Assembly: GCF_002005425.1 (NCBI RefSeq)
Contig: NZ_CP019704.1
Location: 62,001-126,000 of the forward strand
Length of the DNA stretch: 64,000 nt
Direction: 5' to 3'
Source: Polaribacter sp. BM10
Lineage (GTDB): Bacteria > Bacteroidota > Bacteroidia > Flavobacteriales > Flavobacteriaceae
Position numbers and translations under genes: made by a program
The notes under the pieces: model-generated
What the model saw: only the letters and a program-made list of their open reading frames with translations
Databases searched by the model: none
Told to the model about the DNA's origin: nothing
Part shown: in pieces, positions 27,844 to 36,850 of the stretch
How positions within the stretch are numbered: the stretch's first letter is position 1
How the letters are laid out: the number at the start of each line of letters is the position of its first letter

Positions 27844-27851
27844 TAATTTTG
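27844..27851 (+). promoter_or_regulatory. Candidate -7 element for the mce gene
   Basis: TAATTTTG matches TAnnTTTG, 17 nt before the ATG at 27869. No clear -33. Confidence 0.4.
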
Positions 27852-27868
27852 TTGTAAAACGTCTATAC

Positions 27869-28825
27869 ATGTCTAAAGAATTAAAAACAGGAATAATTGC
27901 ATTAATCATTATTGTAATATTTGTTTGGGGATTTAATTTCCTAAAAGGACAAAATATATTGGATCCTGGGTTACGTGTTTTTAAAGTAGAATACGCAAAA
28001 ATTGGAGGGCTTTCTAGATCTAGTGCAGTAACAATAAATGGTTTAAAAGTAGGTAAGGTAGATAAGATAGAGTTTGATACGAGTGTAGAAAAAAGAGGAC
28101 ACTTAATTGTTACTTTTATTGTAGACAATGATTTTCAGTTTTCTAAAAAAAGTATTGTAAAAATTTATTCACCAAATCCTTTAAGTGGTTCTAATTTAGC
28201 AATTGTGCCCAATTACGAAGGTGAAATGGCTGTTTCTGGAGATATTTTAGAAGGTGAAATGGAAGAAAGTCTTTTTACGTCTATAGGAGAAAGATTAAAT
28301 CCGTTGCAACAAAAAATAGAAAGAGTAATTGTTAGAGCAGATACATTATTTAGTGGTGTTAATAAGATTTTAAATGACAAAACAATTAACGGTATAAATA
28401 GTTCTGTTTCTAATTTATCTGGAACCATACAAGATATTAGAAGTACAATACAAGCAGTAAATGCCATGGTTATAGATAATCAAGAGAACTTAAAAGTTAC
28501 TTTTGAAAACACCAAAAATATTACCGAAAACTTTAGTAAAGTTTCTGATAGTTTAAATACTGTAGACTTTAATAAAATTATTAGAAAAGCAGAAGAAGCA
28601 GTTAGTAATTTTAATGCTATGTCTAAAAAAATAAACTCAGGAGACGGTACAATAGGTAAACTAATTAACGACAAAAGAATGTACGATAATTTAGAAGCAG
28701 CCACAAAAGAATTAGAAGAATTGCTAAGAGATATTAAACTTAATCCAAAAAGATATATACATTTTTCTATCTTTGGTAAAAGTCCAGAGCCTTACGACGA
28801 AGAAATAAAACCTAATTTTAACTAA
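27869..28825 (+). CDS. MlaD/MCE family lipid-transport protein
   Basis: A 318-residue protein with one N-terminal transmembrane helix (about 7-27, IIALIIIVIFVWGFNFL) and an MCE domain (about 36-115, with VEYAKIGGLSRSSAVTINGLKVGKV). A long helical C-terminal part (about 150-295) contains heptad-like stretches that in MCE proteins form a tunnel for lipid. MlaD binds phospholipids for transport between the membranes. The usual ATPase and permease genes (mlaF, mlaE) are not in this window. It is 18 nt upstream of the Fe-S membrane gene, but a functional link is not obvious. Confidence 0.88.
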   Translation: MSKELKTGIIALIIIVIFVWGFNFLKGQNILDPGLRVFKVEYAKIGGLSRSSAVTINGLKVGKVDKIEFDTSVEKRGHLIVTFIVDNDFQFSKKSIVKIYSPNPLSGSNLAIVPNYEGEMAVSGDILEGEMEESLFTSIGERLNPLQQKIERVIVRADTLFSGVNKILNDKTINGINSSVSNLSGTIQDIRSTIQAVNAMVIDNQENLKVTFENTKNITENFSKVSDSLNTVDFNKIIRKAEEAVSNFNAMSKKINSGDGTIGKLINDKRMYDNLEAATKELEELLRDIKLNPKRYIHFSIFGKSPEPYDEEIKPNFN

Positions 28826-28842
28826 TAATTAGCCCCATTTAC

Positions 28843-30159
28843 ATGCAGTACTTACCAAATATCCTTTTTGCTATCGCATTAATTGCTGGTATCAGCTTTT
28901 TTGTGATGAATATCCGTAAATTATACAGAAATATTAATTTAGGTAAAAAAATAGATAGAACAGACAACAAGCAAGAACGTTGGAAAAATATGATAAAGAT
29001 TGCTTTAGGGCAATCTAAAATGGTGAAAAGACCAATTTCTGGATTTCTACACATTGTTGTCTATGTTGGTTTTATCATTATAAATATAGAAGTTTTAGAA
29101 ATTATTATTGATGGGCTTTTCGGAACCCATAGAATCTTTTTAGGTTTCTTAGGGGAAGCTTTCTACGGATTTTTAATAGGAACATTCGAAATTTTAGCAT
29201 TCTTAGTATTTGTAGCGGTAATTATTTTCTGGACAAGAAGAAACGTTGCCAATATTAAACGTTTTTTAAGTTCTGAAATGAAAGGTTGGCCAAAAGCAGA
29301 CGGAAATATGATTCTATATTTCGAAATGGTTTTAATGACACTTTTTATAGTGATGAATGCAACAGATACAAGTTTTCAGCAAGCTGGAATTGGAAACCCG
29401 ATAAGTCAATTTGTTGCGCCATTATTTGATGGTTTTACAGCAGAAACTTTACATCTAATTGAAAGAGCAGCTTGGTGGATACACATTTTAGGAATCTTAG
29501 TATTCTTAAATTATTTATACTATTCAAAACATTTACATATTTTATTAGCTTTTCCGAATACATTCTTTGCAAACTTAAATCCGAAAGGACAATTTACAAA
29601 CTTAGAATCTGTAACTAATGAAGTAAAATTGATGATGGATCCGGATGCAGATCCTTATGCTGCACCTGCAGAAGGAGCAGAAGAAGAGGTTCCAGAAAAG
29701 TTTGGAGCATCAGATGTTTTAGATCTTAATAAAGTACAGCTTTTAAACGCTTACACGTGTACAGAATGTGGTCGATGTACTTCTTCTTGTCCTGCTAATT
29801 TAACAGGTAAAAAGTTGTCTCCGCGTAAAATTATGATGGATACAAGAGATCGTTTAGAAGAAGTTGGTAGAAATATAGATGCCAATGGCGGTGCTTTTAA
29901 AGAAGACGGCAAGCAATTATTAAACGATTATATTACTCCAGAAGAATTATGGGCATGTACAAGTTGTAATGCTTGTGTAGAAGAATGTCCTGTAAATATC
30001 GATCCGCTTTCTATTATTATGGATATGAGAAGATATTTAGTTATGGAAGAAAGTGCTGCGCCACAAGAATTAAATTCTATGATGACAAATATAGAAAACA
30101 ACGGTGCGCCTTGGCCATACAACCAACAAGATAGATTAAATTGGGCTAACGAAGAATAG
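28843..30159 (+). CDS. Membrane (Fe-S)-binding protein with two [4Fe-4S] motifs (HdrC/GlpC-like)
   Basis: A 438-residue redox protein. Five transmembrane helices fill about residues 1-240, including His residues in helices 2 and 5 that could ligate haem as in NarI-like domains. The C-terminal ferredoxin part has two complete cluster motifs: CTECGRCTSSCP from about residue 306 and CTSCNACVEECP from about residue 372. Such proteins pass electrons between quinone and a CCG-domain partner, which here is the next gene, 65 nt downstream. The electron donor is unknown. The ATG follows the mce stop by 17 nt. Confidence 0.88.
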   Translation: MQYLPNILFAIALIAGISFFVMNIRKLYRNINLGKKIDRTDNKQERWKNMIKIALGQSKMVKRPISGFLHIVVYVGFIIINIEVLEIIIDGLFGTHRIFLGFLGEAFYGFLIGTFEILAFLVFVAVIIFWTRRNVANIKRFLSSEMKGWPKADGNMILYFEMVLMTLFIVMNATDTSFQQAGIGNPISQFVAPLFDGFTAETLHLIERAAWWIHILGILVFLNYLYYSKHLHILLAFPNTFFANLNPKGQFTNLESVTNEVKLMMDPDADPYAAPAEGAEEEVPEKFGASDVLDLNKVQLLNAYTCTECGRCTSSCPANLTGKKLSPRKIMMDTRDRLEEVGRNIDANGGAFKEDGKQLLNDYITPEELWACTSCNACVEECPVNIDPLSIIMDMRRYLVMEESAAPQELNSMMTNIENNGAPWPYNQQDRLNWANEE

Positions 30160-30224
30160 AATTAATTTTTTTGATTTTAATTTTCTAGTATAGAAATTAA
30201 AATGAAACACTAAAATCTTAAAAG

Positions 30225-31004
30225 ATGAACGTACCAACAATGGCAGATATGATGGCTCAAGGAAAACAACCAGAAGTGTTGTTTTGGGTTGGAGCAGCAG
30301 GAAGTTATGACGATAGAGCTAAAAAAATATCTAGAGCTTTTGTAAAAATTTTACACAAAGCAAATGTAGATTTTGCAGTTTTAGGAACTGAAGAATCTTC
30401 TACAGGAGATGCAGCAAAAAGAGCAGGAAACGAGTTTCTTTTTCAAATGCAAGCAATGATGAATATTGAAGTTTTAAACGGATATGAAGTAAAGAAAATT
30501 GTTACTTGCGATCCGCATTCATTTAATACACTAAAAAACGAATATCCTAATTTAGGAGGTAAGTATGAGGTACTTCATCATACACAGTTCATACAAAACC
30601 TTATATCAGAAGGTCGTTTAAATATTGATGAAACTACTTTACAAGGAAAAAAAGTAACTTTTCATGATCCTTGCTATTTAGGTAGGGCAAACGAGGTTTA
30701 TGAATCTCCAAGAGATTTAATTAGAAGATTAGGTGTTAATTTAACAGAAATGAAACGTAACAAATCTACAGCTTTATGTTGTGGTGCTGGTGGTGCGCAA
30801 ATGTTTAAAGATGCCGAAAAAGGAGATAAAGAAATTAATATTCTAAGAACAGAAGATGCTTTAGAAACAAAACCAGATATTATAGCAACAGGATGTCCTT
30901 ACTGTAACACTATGATGACAGATGGTATAAAATTTAAAGAAAAAGAAGCCGAAGTTGTTGTAAAAGATATTGCAGAGTTAATTGCTGAAGCCAATAATTT
31001 ATAA
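30225..31004 (+). CDS. (Fe-S)-binding CCG-domain protein, N-terminal cluster motif degenerate (HdrB-like)
   Basis: A 259-residue soluble partner of the preceding membrane protein, related to HdrB/LutA-type subunits with two CCG domains. The C-terminal CCG motif is complete: Cys150 (HDPC), Cys185-Cys186 (LCCG), and Cys224/Cys227 (GCPYC). In the N-terminal half the same spacing is preserved, but all five positions are changed: Ala24, Ser58, Ser59, Asp96 and Ser99. So it should bind one cluster, not two. The next gene starts 2 nt after its stop. Confidence 0.85.
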   Translation: MNVPTMADMMAQGKQPEVLFWVGAAGSYDDRAKKISRAFVKILHKANVDFAVLGTEESSTGDAAKRAGNEFLFQMQAMMNIEVLNGYEVKKIVTCDPHSFNTLKNEYPNLGGKYEVLHHTQFIQNLISEGRLNIDETTLQGKKVTFHDPCYLGRANEVYESPRDLIRRLGVNLTEMKRNKSTALCCGAGGAQMFKDAEKGDKEINILRTEDALETKPDIIATGCPYCNTMMTDGIKFKEKEAEVVVKDIAELIAEANNL

Positions 31005-31006
31005 AG

Positions 31007-31387
31007 ATGAAAAAAGTATTTTTTTTATGTTTTACTTTCCTTTTTCTTTTTTGTACTAAAACAGAAAAGAAACAAGAACCTCCTGTTGAAGTAATTCAGC
31101 AAATTGATACGGTAGCTCCTGTATCAGACGTAGAAGTACAAGAAGATGCTTTAATATTTACTTTACAGATTGCAGCATTAAAAAATACAAATGAATCTTT
31201 AGAAAACTTAGAAGGAGTCTCGCTATACTATGAGAATTCATTAACAAAATATAGATTAGGATCATTTAGTACGTATCAAGAAGCAAAAGAATCTTGCAGA
31301 GCTTTAAGAAAAAAGTATCAAGATGCTTTTGTACAAGCATTGTTAAATGATAAGCCTGTAGGGATTTCACAAGCATTACAAAATTAA
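31007..31387 (+). CDS. SPOR-domain lipoprotein
   Basis: A 126-residue protein with a lipoprotein-type signal (LFLFC, Cys16), a Pro/Glu/Val-rich linker, and a C-terminal SPOR-like domain (about 50-115) with LQIAALKN, YRLGSFSTYQEAKE and ALRKKYQDAFV. SPOR domains bind denuded glycan strands at division or remodelling sites. It starts 2 nt after the CCG gene and ends 4 nt before the first PH-domain gene, so it belongs to the same transcript, although the neighbours share no obvious process with it. Confidence 0.75.
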   Translation: MKKVFFLCFTFLFLFCTKTEKKQEPPVEVIQQIDTVAPVSDVEVQEDALIFTLQIAALKNTNESLENLEGVSLYYENSLTKYRLGSFSTYQEAKESCRALRKKYQDAFVQALLNDKPVGISQALQN

Positions 31388-31391
31388 TTTA

Positions 31392-31901
31392 ATGACGGAT
31401 TCTTTTCAAAATACTGAGGTTTTTTCTTTCCCAGAAATAGAAAGTATAGATTTTAAGAAGATAGAAAAGAATTATTTTAAAGTTATATTAATTAACGTTC
31501 TTATACTATTCTTAACCTTGTTTATTGGTGCATTTTTTGTAGTTTATAAAGATTGGTTAGAATTAGGACAACATTATATATGGATATTTTCTGCGCTTAT
31601 ATTACTTTTAATTTTTACAGTAATTTTTGAAATTTTAGGTTTTAAGAAAAGAAAATATGCAGTAAGAGAAAAAGATATCTCTTACAAAAAAGGACTTTTG
31701 TACAAGAGTTTAACTACGGTTCCTTTCAACAGAATACAGCATGTAGAAATAGATCAAGGGCCAATTTCTCGTTTTTTCGGATTAGCAACTTTAAGTGTTT
31801 TTACAGCAGGTGATAGTAGCGACGATTTAAAAATTAAAGGCCTTTTAAAAGAGCAATCTTTACATATTAAAGAATTCATCACTAATAAAATAGATGGATA
31901 A
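31392..31901 (+). CDS. Bacterial PH domain membrane protein (YdbS-like)
   Basis: A 169-residue protein with two transmembrane helices (about 28-50 and 58-78) followed by a bPH2 (DUF304) domain: YAVREKDISYKKGLL, the signature TVPFNRIQHVEID and FGLATLSVFTAG. This is the small partner of the YdbS/YdbT pair; the next gene is the larger one and overlaps it by 8 nt, so they are coupled. The biochemical role of these membrane PH proteins is not settled. Confidence 0.86.
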   Translation: MTDSFQNTEVFSFPEIESIDFKKIEKNYFKVILINVLILFLTLFIGAFFVVYKDWLELGQHYIWIFSALILLLIFTVIFEILGFKKRKYAVREKDISYKKGLLYKSLTTVPFNRIQHVEIDQGPISRFFGLATLSVFTAGDSSDDLKIKGLLKEQSLHIKEFITNKIDG

Positions 31902-33405
31902 AATAAACGATTTTAGCCAATTTAGAAGACAATCTAAAAAAGGAATTATTGTAATTTATCTTAACTTAATTTACAAGTTTTTAAAAGCTTTTTGGATTTT
32001 ACTTTTTTTATTTATTCAAAAGTTTTCTAAAATTACTCAAGAAACGCTTTTATATATTTATTTAGGTGTTGCAGTTCTATTGATCTTCTTGTTAGTTCGT
32101 GCCTATTTAATTTTTAAAAACTTTAAGTTTAAAGTAGAAAACAAACATTTTGTTTTACAAAAAGGAATTATAAAAAAAACAAATACCTCTATTCCTTTTG
32201 ATAGAATTCAGAATATAAATTTCAAGCAGAATATTATTCAGCAGATTATAAATGTACATGAAGTTAATGTAGAAACTGCAGGGTCTAGTGAAGCAGAAAT
32301 TTCTATAAAAGCACTTTCTTTTAAAGATGCAAAAGACTTAAAAAATATTGTTACGGTATTTAGTGATAAGGAAAGTTTAAAAGTAGAACAGGTAGAAAAA
32401 GAAAAAGAGAAACCACTTTTAAAAATAGGTTTCTTATCGTTGTTAAAAGTTAGTCTTACAGAGAATCATTTGCAAAGTTTATTGTTGTTGTTTGCCCTTT
32501 TAGTTGGTTTTTTTCAGCAAGTAGACGATTTATTTAAAGGTTTAGGGAAAAAAGAAGAATTAAGTAATTTTATTTCAAACAATGCTTCAGCACTAAAAAC
32601 AAGTGTGTTTTTAATTGTAGGTTTGTTAGTCTTTTTATCTATTGTTGCTGTTTTAAGTTCTATTGTACGTGTTGTTTTTAAACATTTTAACTTAACTGTT
32701 TTTATAAAAAATGATGCATTAGAAGTTTATCAAGGTTTAACTACTAAAAAATCGGTAATTTTAAAGAAAAGTAAAATTCAACACATAACTATTTCTACCA
32801 ATCCCATTAAAAGAAAGTTAGGAATCTCTTTTATTACTTTTAAACAAGCAATAAGTGGCAAGGTAAATAAAAAGCAAAAAGATAAAATTATAAGAATTGT
32901 TGGCTGTAAAGAAGAACAAGTAACCGAGGTTAAAAGCCTTTTGTCCTTTAATAAAGAACTACAAGATATTAGCTTTCAAAATTCTAATATTTACTTAAAA
33001 TACAGAAATTATATCAGGTCTTTATTTTTCTTTATTCCTTTAAATGTATTGTTCTTTTTTGGAATCGAGGAATACAATGCTTTTTGGATAAATCTAATAA
33101 TTATTCCTATTTATCTAGTTGCTGTTCATTTTTTTTACAGAAAGAGAATTTTTAAATTTTCTAAGGATGTTCTATTAATTGGTACAGGAATTTTAGAAAC
33201 TCATAAAACATATTTGCCTTTTTTTAAAGTACAAAATATTAAGATGAAGCAAAGCATTTTTCAAGAAAGAAAAAACGTAGCAGATTTGGTTTTTCAAACA
33301 GCTTCTGGTAAAGTAAAACTACCATGTGTAGATTTTGATAAAGCATTGCATATTTATAATTATACCTTGTTTAAAGTAGAAAGTAGTACAAAATCATGGA
33401 TGTAA
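31894..33405 (+). CDS. Bacterial PH domain membrane protein (YdbT-like)
   Basis: A 503-residue protein with three bPH2 domains between pairs of transmembrane helices. The signature recurs as TSIPFDRIQNINF (about 90-105), VILKKSKIQHITI (about 285-300) and TYLPFFKVQNIKM (about 440-455). This tripled arrangement is that of YdbT. It overlaps the YdbS-like gene by 8 nt and menA by 10 nt. The overlap with menaquinone genes may reflect operon packing rather than shared function. Confidence 0.86.
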   Translation: MDKINDFSQFRRQSKKGIIVIYLNLIYKFLKAFWILLFLFIQKFSKITQETLLYIYLGVAVLLIFLLVRAYLIFKNFKFKVENKHFVLQKGIIKKTNTSIPFDRIQNINFKQNIIQQIINVHEVNVETAGSSEAEISIKALSFKDAKDLKNIVTVFSDKESLKVEQVEKEKEKPLLKIGFLSLLKVSLTENHLQSLLLLFALLVGFFQQVDDLFKGLGKKEELSNFISNNASALKTSVFLIVGLLVFLSIVAVLSSIVRVVFKHFNLTVFIKNDALEVYQGLTTKKSVILKKSKIQHITISTNPIKRKLGISFITFKQAISGKVNKKQKDKIIRIVGCKEEQVTEVKSLLSFNKELQDISFQNSNIYLKYRNYIRSLFFFIPLNVLFFFGIEEYNAFWINLIIIPIYLVAVHFFYRKRIFKFSKDVLLIGTGILETHKTYLPFFKVQNIKMKQSIFQERKNVADLVFQTASGKVKLPCVDFDKALHIYNYTLFKVESSTKSWM

Positions 33406-34307
33406 AAAGTTATATAAAAGCGGCACGCTTAAGAACACTTCCTTTATCTATTTCTGGAATTATTATTGGTAGTGCTTTAGGATTTAATGAATTAAATACA
33501 GAAGGTTCAGTTTTAAAATCGCCTATTTTTTGGTTGGCTATTTTAACAACAATCGGGTTTCAAGTATTGTCTAATTTTGCAAACGATTATGGCGATGGTG
33601 TAAAAGGAAGTGATAAAAACAGAACAGGCGAAGCAAGAATGGTTTCTTCTGGAGCGATTACTCCGAAACAAATGAAAAACGCAATGATTGTGACTGCAAT
33701 AATTACGATTTTAATTGCTTTGGCATTAATTTATGTTGCTTTTGGTAGCGAAAATTTCGTGTATTCAATCTTATTTTTTGGTTTAGGAATTGCCTCTATT
33801 GTTGCAGCAATAAAGTATACAGTTGGTAATTCTGCTTATGGTTACAGCGGATTTGGTGATTTGTTTGTGTTTTTGTTTTTTGGTTTACTTAGTGTGGTTG
33901 GTAGTTACTTTCTGTATACAAATCAACTGAATTTAACTATTTTTTTACCTGCTATTTCTGTTGGTTTGCTAAGTACAGCTGTTCTTAACTTAAACAATTT
34001 AAGAGATAGAGAAGAAGATAAAGTAAATAATAAGAACACATTGGTTGTAAAACTAGGGTCTAAAAAAGCTAAGAAATATCATTACTTTTTAATTATTTCT
34101 GCACTGGTTTTTGCATTGATATATGTTTTTATAGATTTTACTTCTATTTATCAACTAGTTTTTTTGATGGCATTTTTACCTTTAATTAAAAATATCAATA
34201 CAGTTTCTAAAAATAAAATACCTTCAGAATTAGATGGAGAATTAAAAAAAGTTGCTTTAAGTACTTTTTTGTTTGCTATTTTATTTTCTGTTGGTCAACT
34301 TTTTTAA
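33396..34307 (+). CDS. menA: 1,4-dihydroxy-2-naphthoate polyprenyltransferase
   Basis: A 303-residue UbiA-family membrane enzyme that prenylates 1,4-dihydroxy-2-naphthoate to demethylmenaquinone. The first Asp-rich motif is NDYGDGVKGSDKNR (about 61-74) with GEARMVSSG after it; the second is NNLRDREEDK (about 201-210). Nine hydrophobic helices are expected and visible. The ATG overlaps the YdbT-like stop by 10 nt. menC and menE lie downstream on the same strand, confirming the pathway. Confidence 0.95.
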   Translation: MDVKSYIKAARLRTLPLSISGIIIGSALGFNELNTEGSVLKSPIFWLAILTTIGFQVLSNFANDYGDGVKGSDKNRTGEARMVSSGAITPKQMKNAMIVTAIITILIALALIYVAFGSENFVYSILFFGLGIASIVAAIKYTVGNSAYGYSGFGDLFVFLFFGLLSVVGSYFLYTNQLNLTIFLPAISVGLLSTAVLNLNNLRDREEDKVNNKNTLVVKLGSKKAKKYHYFLIISALVFALIYVFIDFTSIYQLVFLMAFLPLIKNINTVSKNKIPSELDGELKKVALSTFLFAILFSVGQLF

Positions 34308-34316
34308 ATTATTAAA

Positions 34317-34832
34317 ATGAAAACAATAAAAATTATTTTAATCATTATTTCGGTTTTATTCTTGGCCTTTTTAGCTACAGGTCTTATTGTTAAAGAAACC
34401 AAATACAGTGCTAAAGTAGAAATTGATAAGCCTATTACAGAGGTTTTTAATAATTTCTCTAAAATCGATAGCATAAAAAACTGGATACCAGAAGTACAAT
34501 CTGTAGAGGTTGTAAAAAACAATCCAGGAATTACAGGTAGTATTTATAATGTTGTAGTTATCAATCAAGAACAAGAAATCAATTTAACAGAAAAAATTGT
34601 AGCATATGTTCCGAATGAAAAACTAACGTTGTTTTACGACGCAGAAAATATGTTGAAAAAAGATGATTACCTTTTTACAGAAAATAACGGAAAAACAACA
34701 ATTACGTTAAATGCAAATTGCCAAAGCGATTCTTTTATAATGGCATGCATGTTCCCTTATTTTAAAAGCACTTTTAGAGAACAAGACCAAACGTATCTTA
34801 ATAATTTTAAAGATTTTATTGAAAATAAATAA
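34317..34832 (+). CDS. SRPBCC family protein (START/polyketide-cyclase fold)
   Basis: A 171-residue protein with one N-terminal hydrophobic helix (about 5-25) and an SRPBCC ligand-binding domain (about 30-170): KVEIDKPITEVFNNFSKI at the start and a long C-terminal helix ending the fold. The ligand is unknown. It sits between menA and menC with gaps of 9 and 8 nt, so it is co-transcribed with menaquinone genes. A role in handling a hydrophobic intermediate is possible but only an inference. Confidence 0.8.
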   Translation: MKTIKIILIIISVLFLAFLATGLIVKETKYSAKVEIDKPITEVFNNFSKIDSIKNWIPEVQSVEVVKNNPGITGSIYNVVVINQEQEINLTEKIVAYVPNEKLTLFYDAENMLKKDDYLFTENNGKTTITLNANCQSDSFIMACMFPYFKSTFREQDQTYLNNFKDFIENK

Positions 34833-34840
34833 GTTTTAAA

Positions 34841-35878
34841 TTGATAAAAGCAGATTATAAAAAATATATTTTAAATTTTAAAAACCCTAGCGGAACATCG
34901 CGTGGAGTTTTAAGAACTAAAGAAACTTGGTTTATTATTCTTAGTAAAGATGGTAAAAAAGGATTCGGTGAAACAGGTTTGTTTAGAGGGTTGAGTATAG
35001 ATGATGTTAAAGATTACGAAGAAAGACTTAACTGGGTTTGTAAAAATATTCATTTAGGATTAGAGGTTTTATTGACCAAATTATCAACTTATCCATCAAT
35101 TCAATTTGGTTTAGAACAAGCTTTTTTATCCTTAGAAAGTAGTAATGGTTTTAATTTGTTTCCGTCAGAATTTACAAAAGGAAATAAATCGATAGCGATT
35201 AATGGTTTGGTTTGGATGGGCGATAAAGCCTTTATGAAAACTCAAATAGAAGAGAAACTTAAAACGGGTTTTACTTGTATTAAAATGAAAATTGGTGCGA
35301 TAGATTTTAAAACCGAATTGAGTCTCTTAAAATCTATTAGAAAAGAGTTCACCTCTAAAGAAATAGAATTAAGAGTTGATGCAAATGGAGCTTTTGGTTC
35401 TGGTGAAGCTTTAGAAAAGCTAAAACAATTATCAGAGTTAGATTTGCACTCGATAGAGCAACCAATAAAACAAGGTCAACTAGAAGAAATGGCTAAATTA
35501 TGTGATCTAACACCATTACCTATCGCTTTAGATGAAGAGTTAATTGGTGTTTTTTCAACAGAAGAAAAGAAACAAGTTCTAGATATAGTGAATCCGCAGT
35601 ATATTATTTTAAAACCAAGTTTAATTGGCGGATTTAAGGGAAGTGATACTTGGATTGAATTAGCAGAAAAAAAAGATATAAATTGGTGGATTACATCTGC
35701 TTTAGAGAGTAATATTGGCTTAAATGCTATTGCGCAATACACGTTTAGTTTGCAAAATAATTTACCGCAAGGTTTAGGAACTGGTGGTTTGTTTACTAAT
35801 AATTTCGAAAGTCCGTTAGAGGTTGTCAACGGATCTTTAAGGTATAATAATTCTGTAAAATGGAATTTTAAATTATAA
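34841..35878 (+). CDS. menC: o-Succinylbenzoate synthase
   Basis: A 345-residue enolase-superfamily enzyme that dehydrates SHCHC to o-succinylbenzoate. Expected residues are the acid/base KMKIG motif (about 147), the metal ligands Asp in RVDANGAF, Glu in IEQPIKQG and Asp-Glu in IALDEELI, and the second Lys in LKPSLIGG. The start is TTG at 34841, because no ATG is available before the conserved N-terminal strand. menE is two genes downstream. Confidence 0.93.
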   Translation: MIKADYKKYILNFKNPSGTSRGVLRTKETWFIILSKDGKKGFGETGLFRGLSIDDVKDYEERLNWVCKNIHLGLEVLLTKLSTYPSIQFGLEQAFLSLESSNGFNLFPSEFTKGNKSIAINGLVWMGDKAFMKTQIEEKLKTGFTCIKMKIGAIDFKTELSLLKSIRKEFTSKEIELRVDANGAFGSGEALEKLKQLSELDLHSIEQPIKQGQLEEMAKLCDLTPLPIALDEELIGVFSTEEKKQVLDIVNPQYIILKPSLIGGFKGSDTWIELAEKKDINWWITSALESNIGLNAIAQYTFSLQNNLPQGLGTGGLFTNNFESPLEVVNGSLRYNNSVKWNFKL

Positions 35879-35881
35879 ATA

Positions 35882-36850
35882 ATGAATTTTATACAACAAG
35901 CATATAAAGGTAAAAATGAATGGTATCATTGGGTTTTTACAATTATTTTAGTTTTCTTAGGATGGCAAATATTAGGTATAATTCCTTTAGCAATGGCTGT
36001 TGCGGCAAAATCGAAAGATATAAATGAATTTGTAGAATTTGCAGAAAGTAATTTTATGACGTCTGGCTTAGATAAGAATTTATTATTGTTTCTAATGATT
36101 TTAACCTTTTTTATAGGGTTGATGTTTTTGTTTATCAGTATTAAATTTATTCATAAAAGAACAATTAAATCATTAATTACAAGTAGAGATAAAGTCGATT
36201 GGAAACGTTTTTTCTACGGATTTTTTGTCTGGGGAATTTTAGCAATCGTACTTTCTTATATCGGTATTTTATTAGCTCCAGAAAATTTTACTTGGAATTT
36301 TAATCCGAAACCATTTTTTATATTACTGGCAATTTCTTTTTTGTTTCTGCCTTTTCAAACTACTTTAGAAGAGTTGTTGTTTAGAGGTTATTTAATGCAA
36401 GGTTTGGGTATTTTAGCAAAAAATAGATGGTTACCATTACTTTTTACCTCGGTTGTTTTTGGTCTTTTACATGGCGCAAATCCCGAAGTTGCTAAACTTG
36501 GGCAAATATCTATGGTGTACTACATTGGTACTGGTTTGTTTTATGGTATTGTAACTTTAATGGATGAAGGAACTGAAATTGCATTAGGTTTACATGCAAT
36601 CAACAACATAACTGCTGCTTTTTTTATAACTACAGATTGGAGTGTTTTTCAAACAGAAGCTTTGTATATTGATACCTCAGAACCATCTGTAACTTGGGAG
36701 ATGTTTCTACCTGTTTTTGTTTTATATCCTTTAATGCTTTTATTATTTTCAAAAAAATATGGTTGGTCTAATTGGAAAGAAAAGTTGACTGGTCGAATAA
36801 CAAAACCAATTAATTTAAAAGAAAATTATAGGGTTTTAGATGAATTATAG
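35882..36850 (+). CDS. CPBP family intramembrane metalloprotease
   Basis: A 322-residue membrane protein of the CPBP (Rce1-like, ABI) family with about eight hydrophobic helices. The three active-site motifs are complete: TLEELLFRG (Glu163-Glu164 and Arg), VFGLLHG and LHAINN. Such glutamic proteases cut membrane or prenylated substrates; the substrate here is unknown. It lies between menC (3 nt) and menE (overlap 11 nt), so it is translated within the menaquinone operon. Confidence 0.9.
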   Translation: MNFIQQAYKGKNEWYHWVFTIILVFLGWQILGIIPLAMAVAAKSKDINEFVEFAESNFMTSGLDKNLLLFLMILTFFIGLMFLFISIKFIHKRTIKSLITSRDKVDWKRFFYGFFVWGILAIVLSYIGILLAPENFTWNFNPKPFFILLAISFLFLPFQTTLEELLFRGYLMQGLGILAKNRWLPLLFTSVVFGLLHGANPEVAKLGQISMVYYIGTGLFYGIVTLMDEGTEIALGLHAINNITAAFFITTDWSVFQTEALYIDTSEPSVTWEMFLPVFVLYPLMLLLFSKKYGWSNWKEKLTGRITKPINLKENYRVLDEL

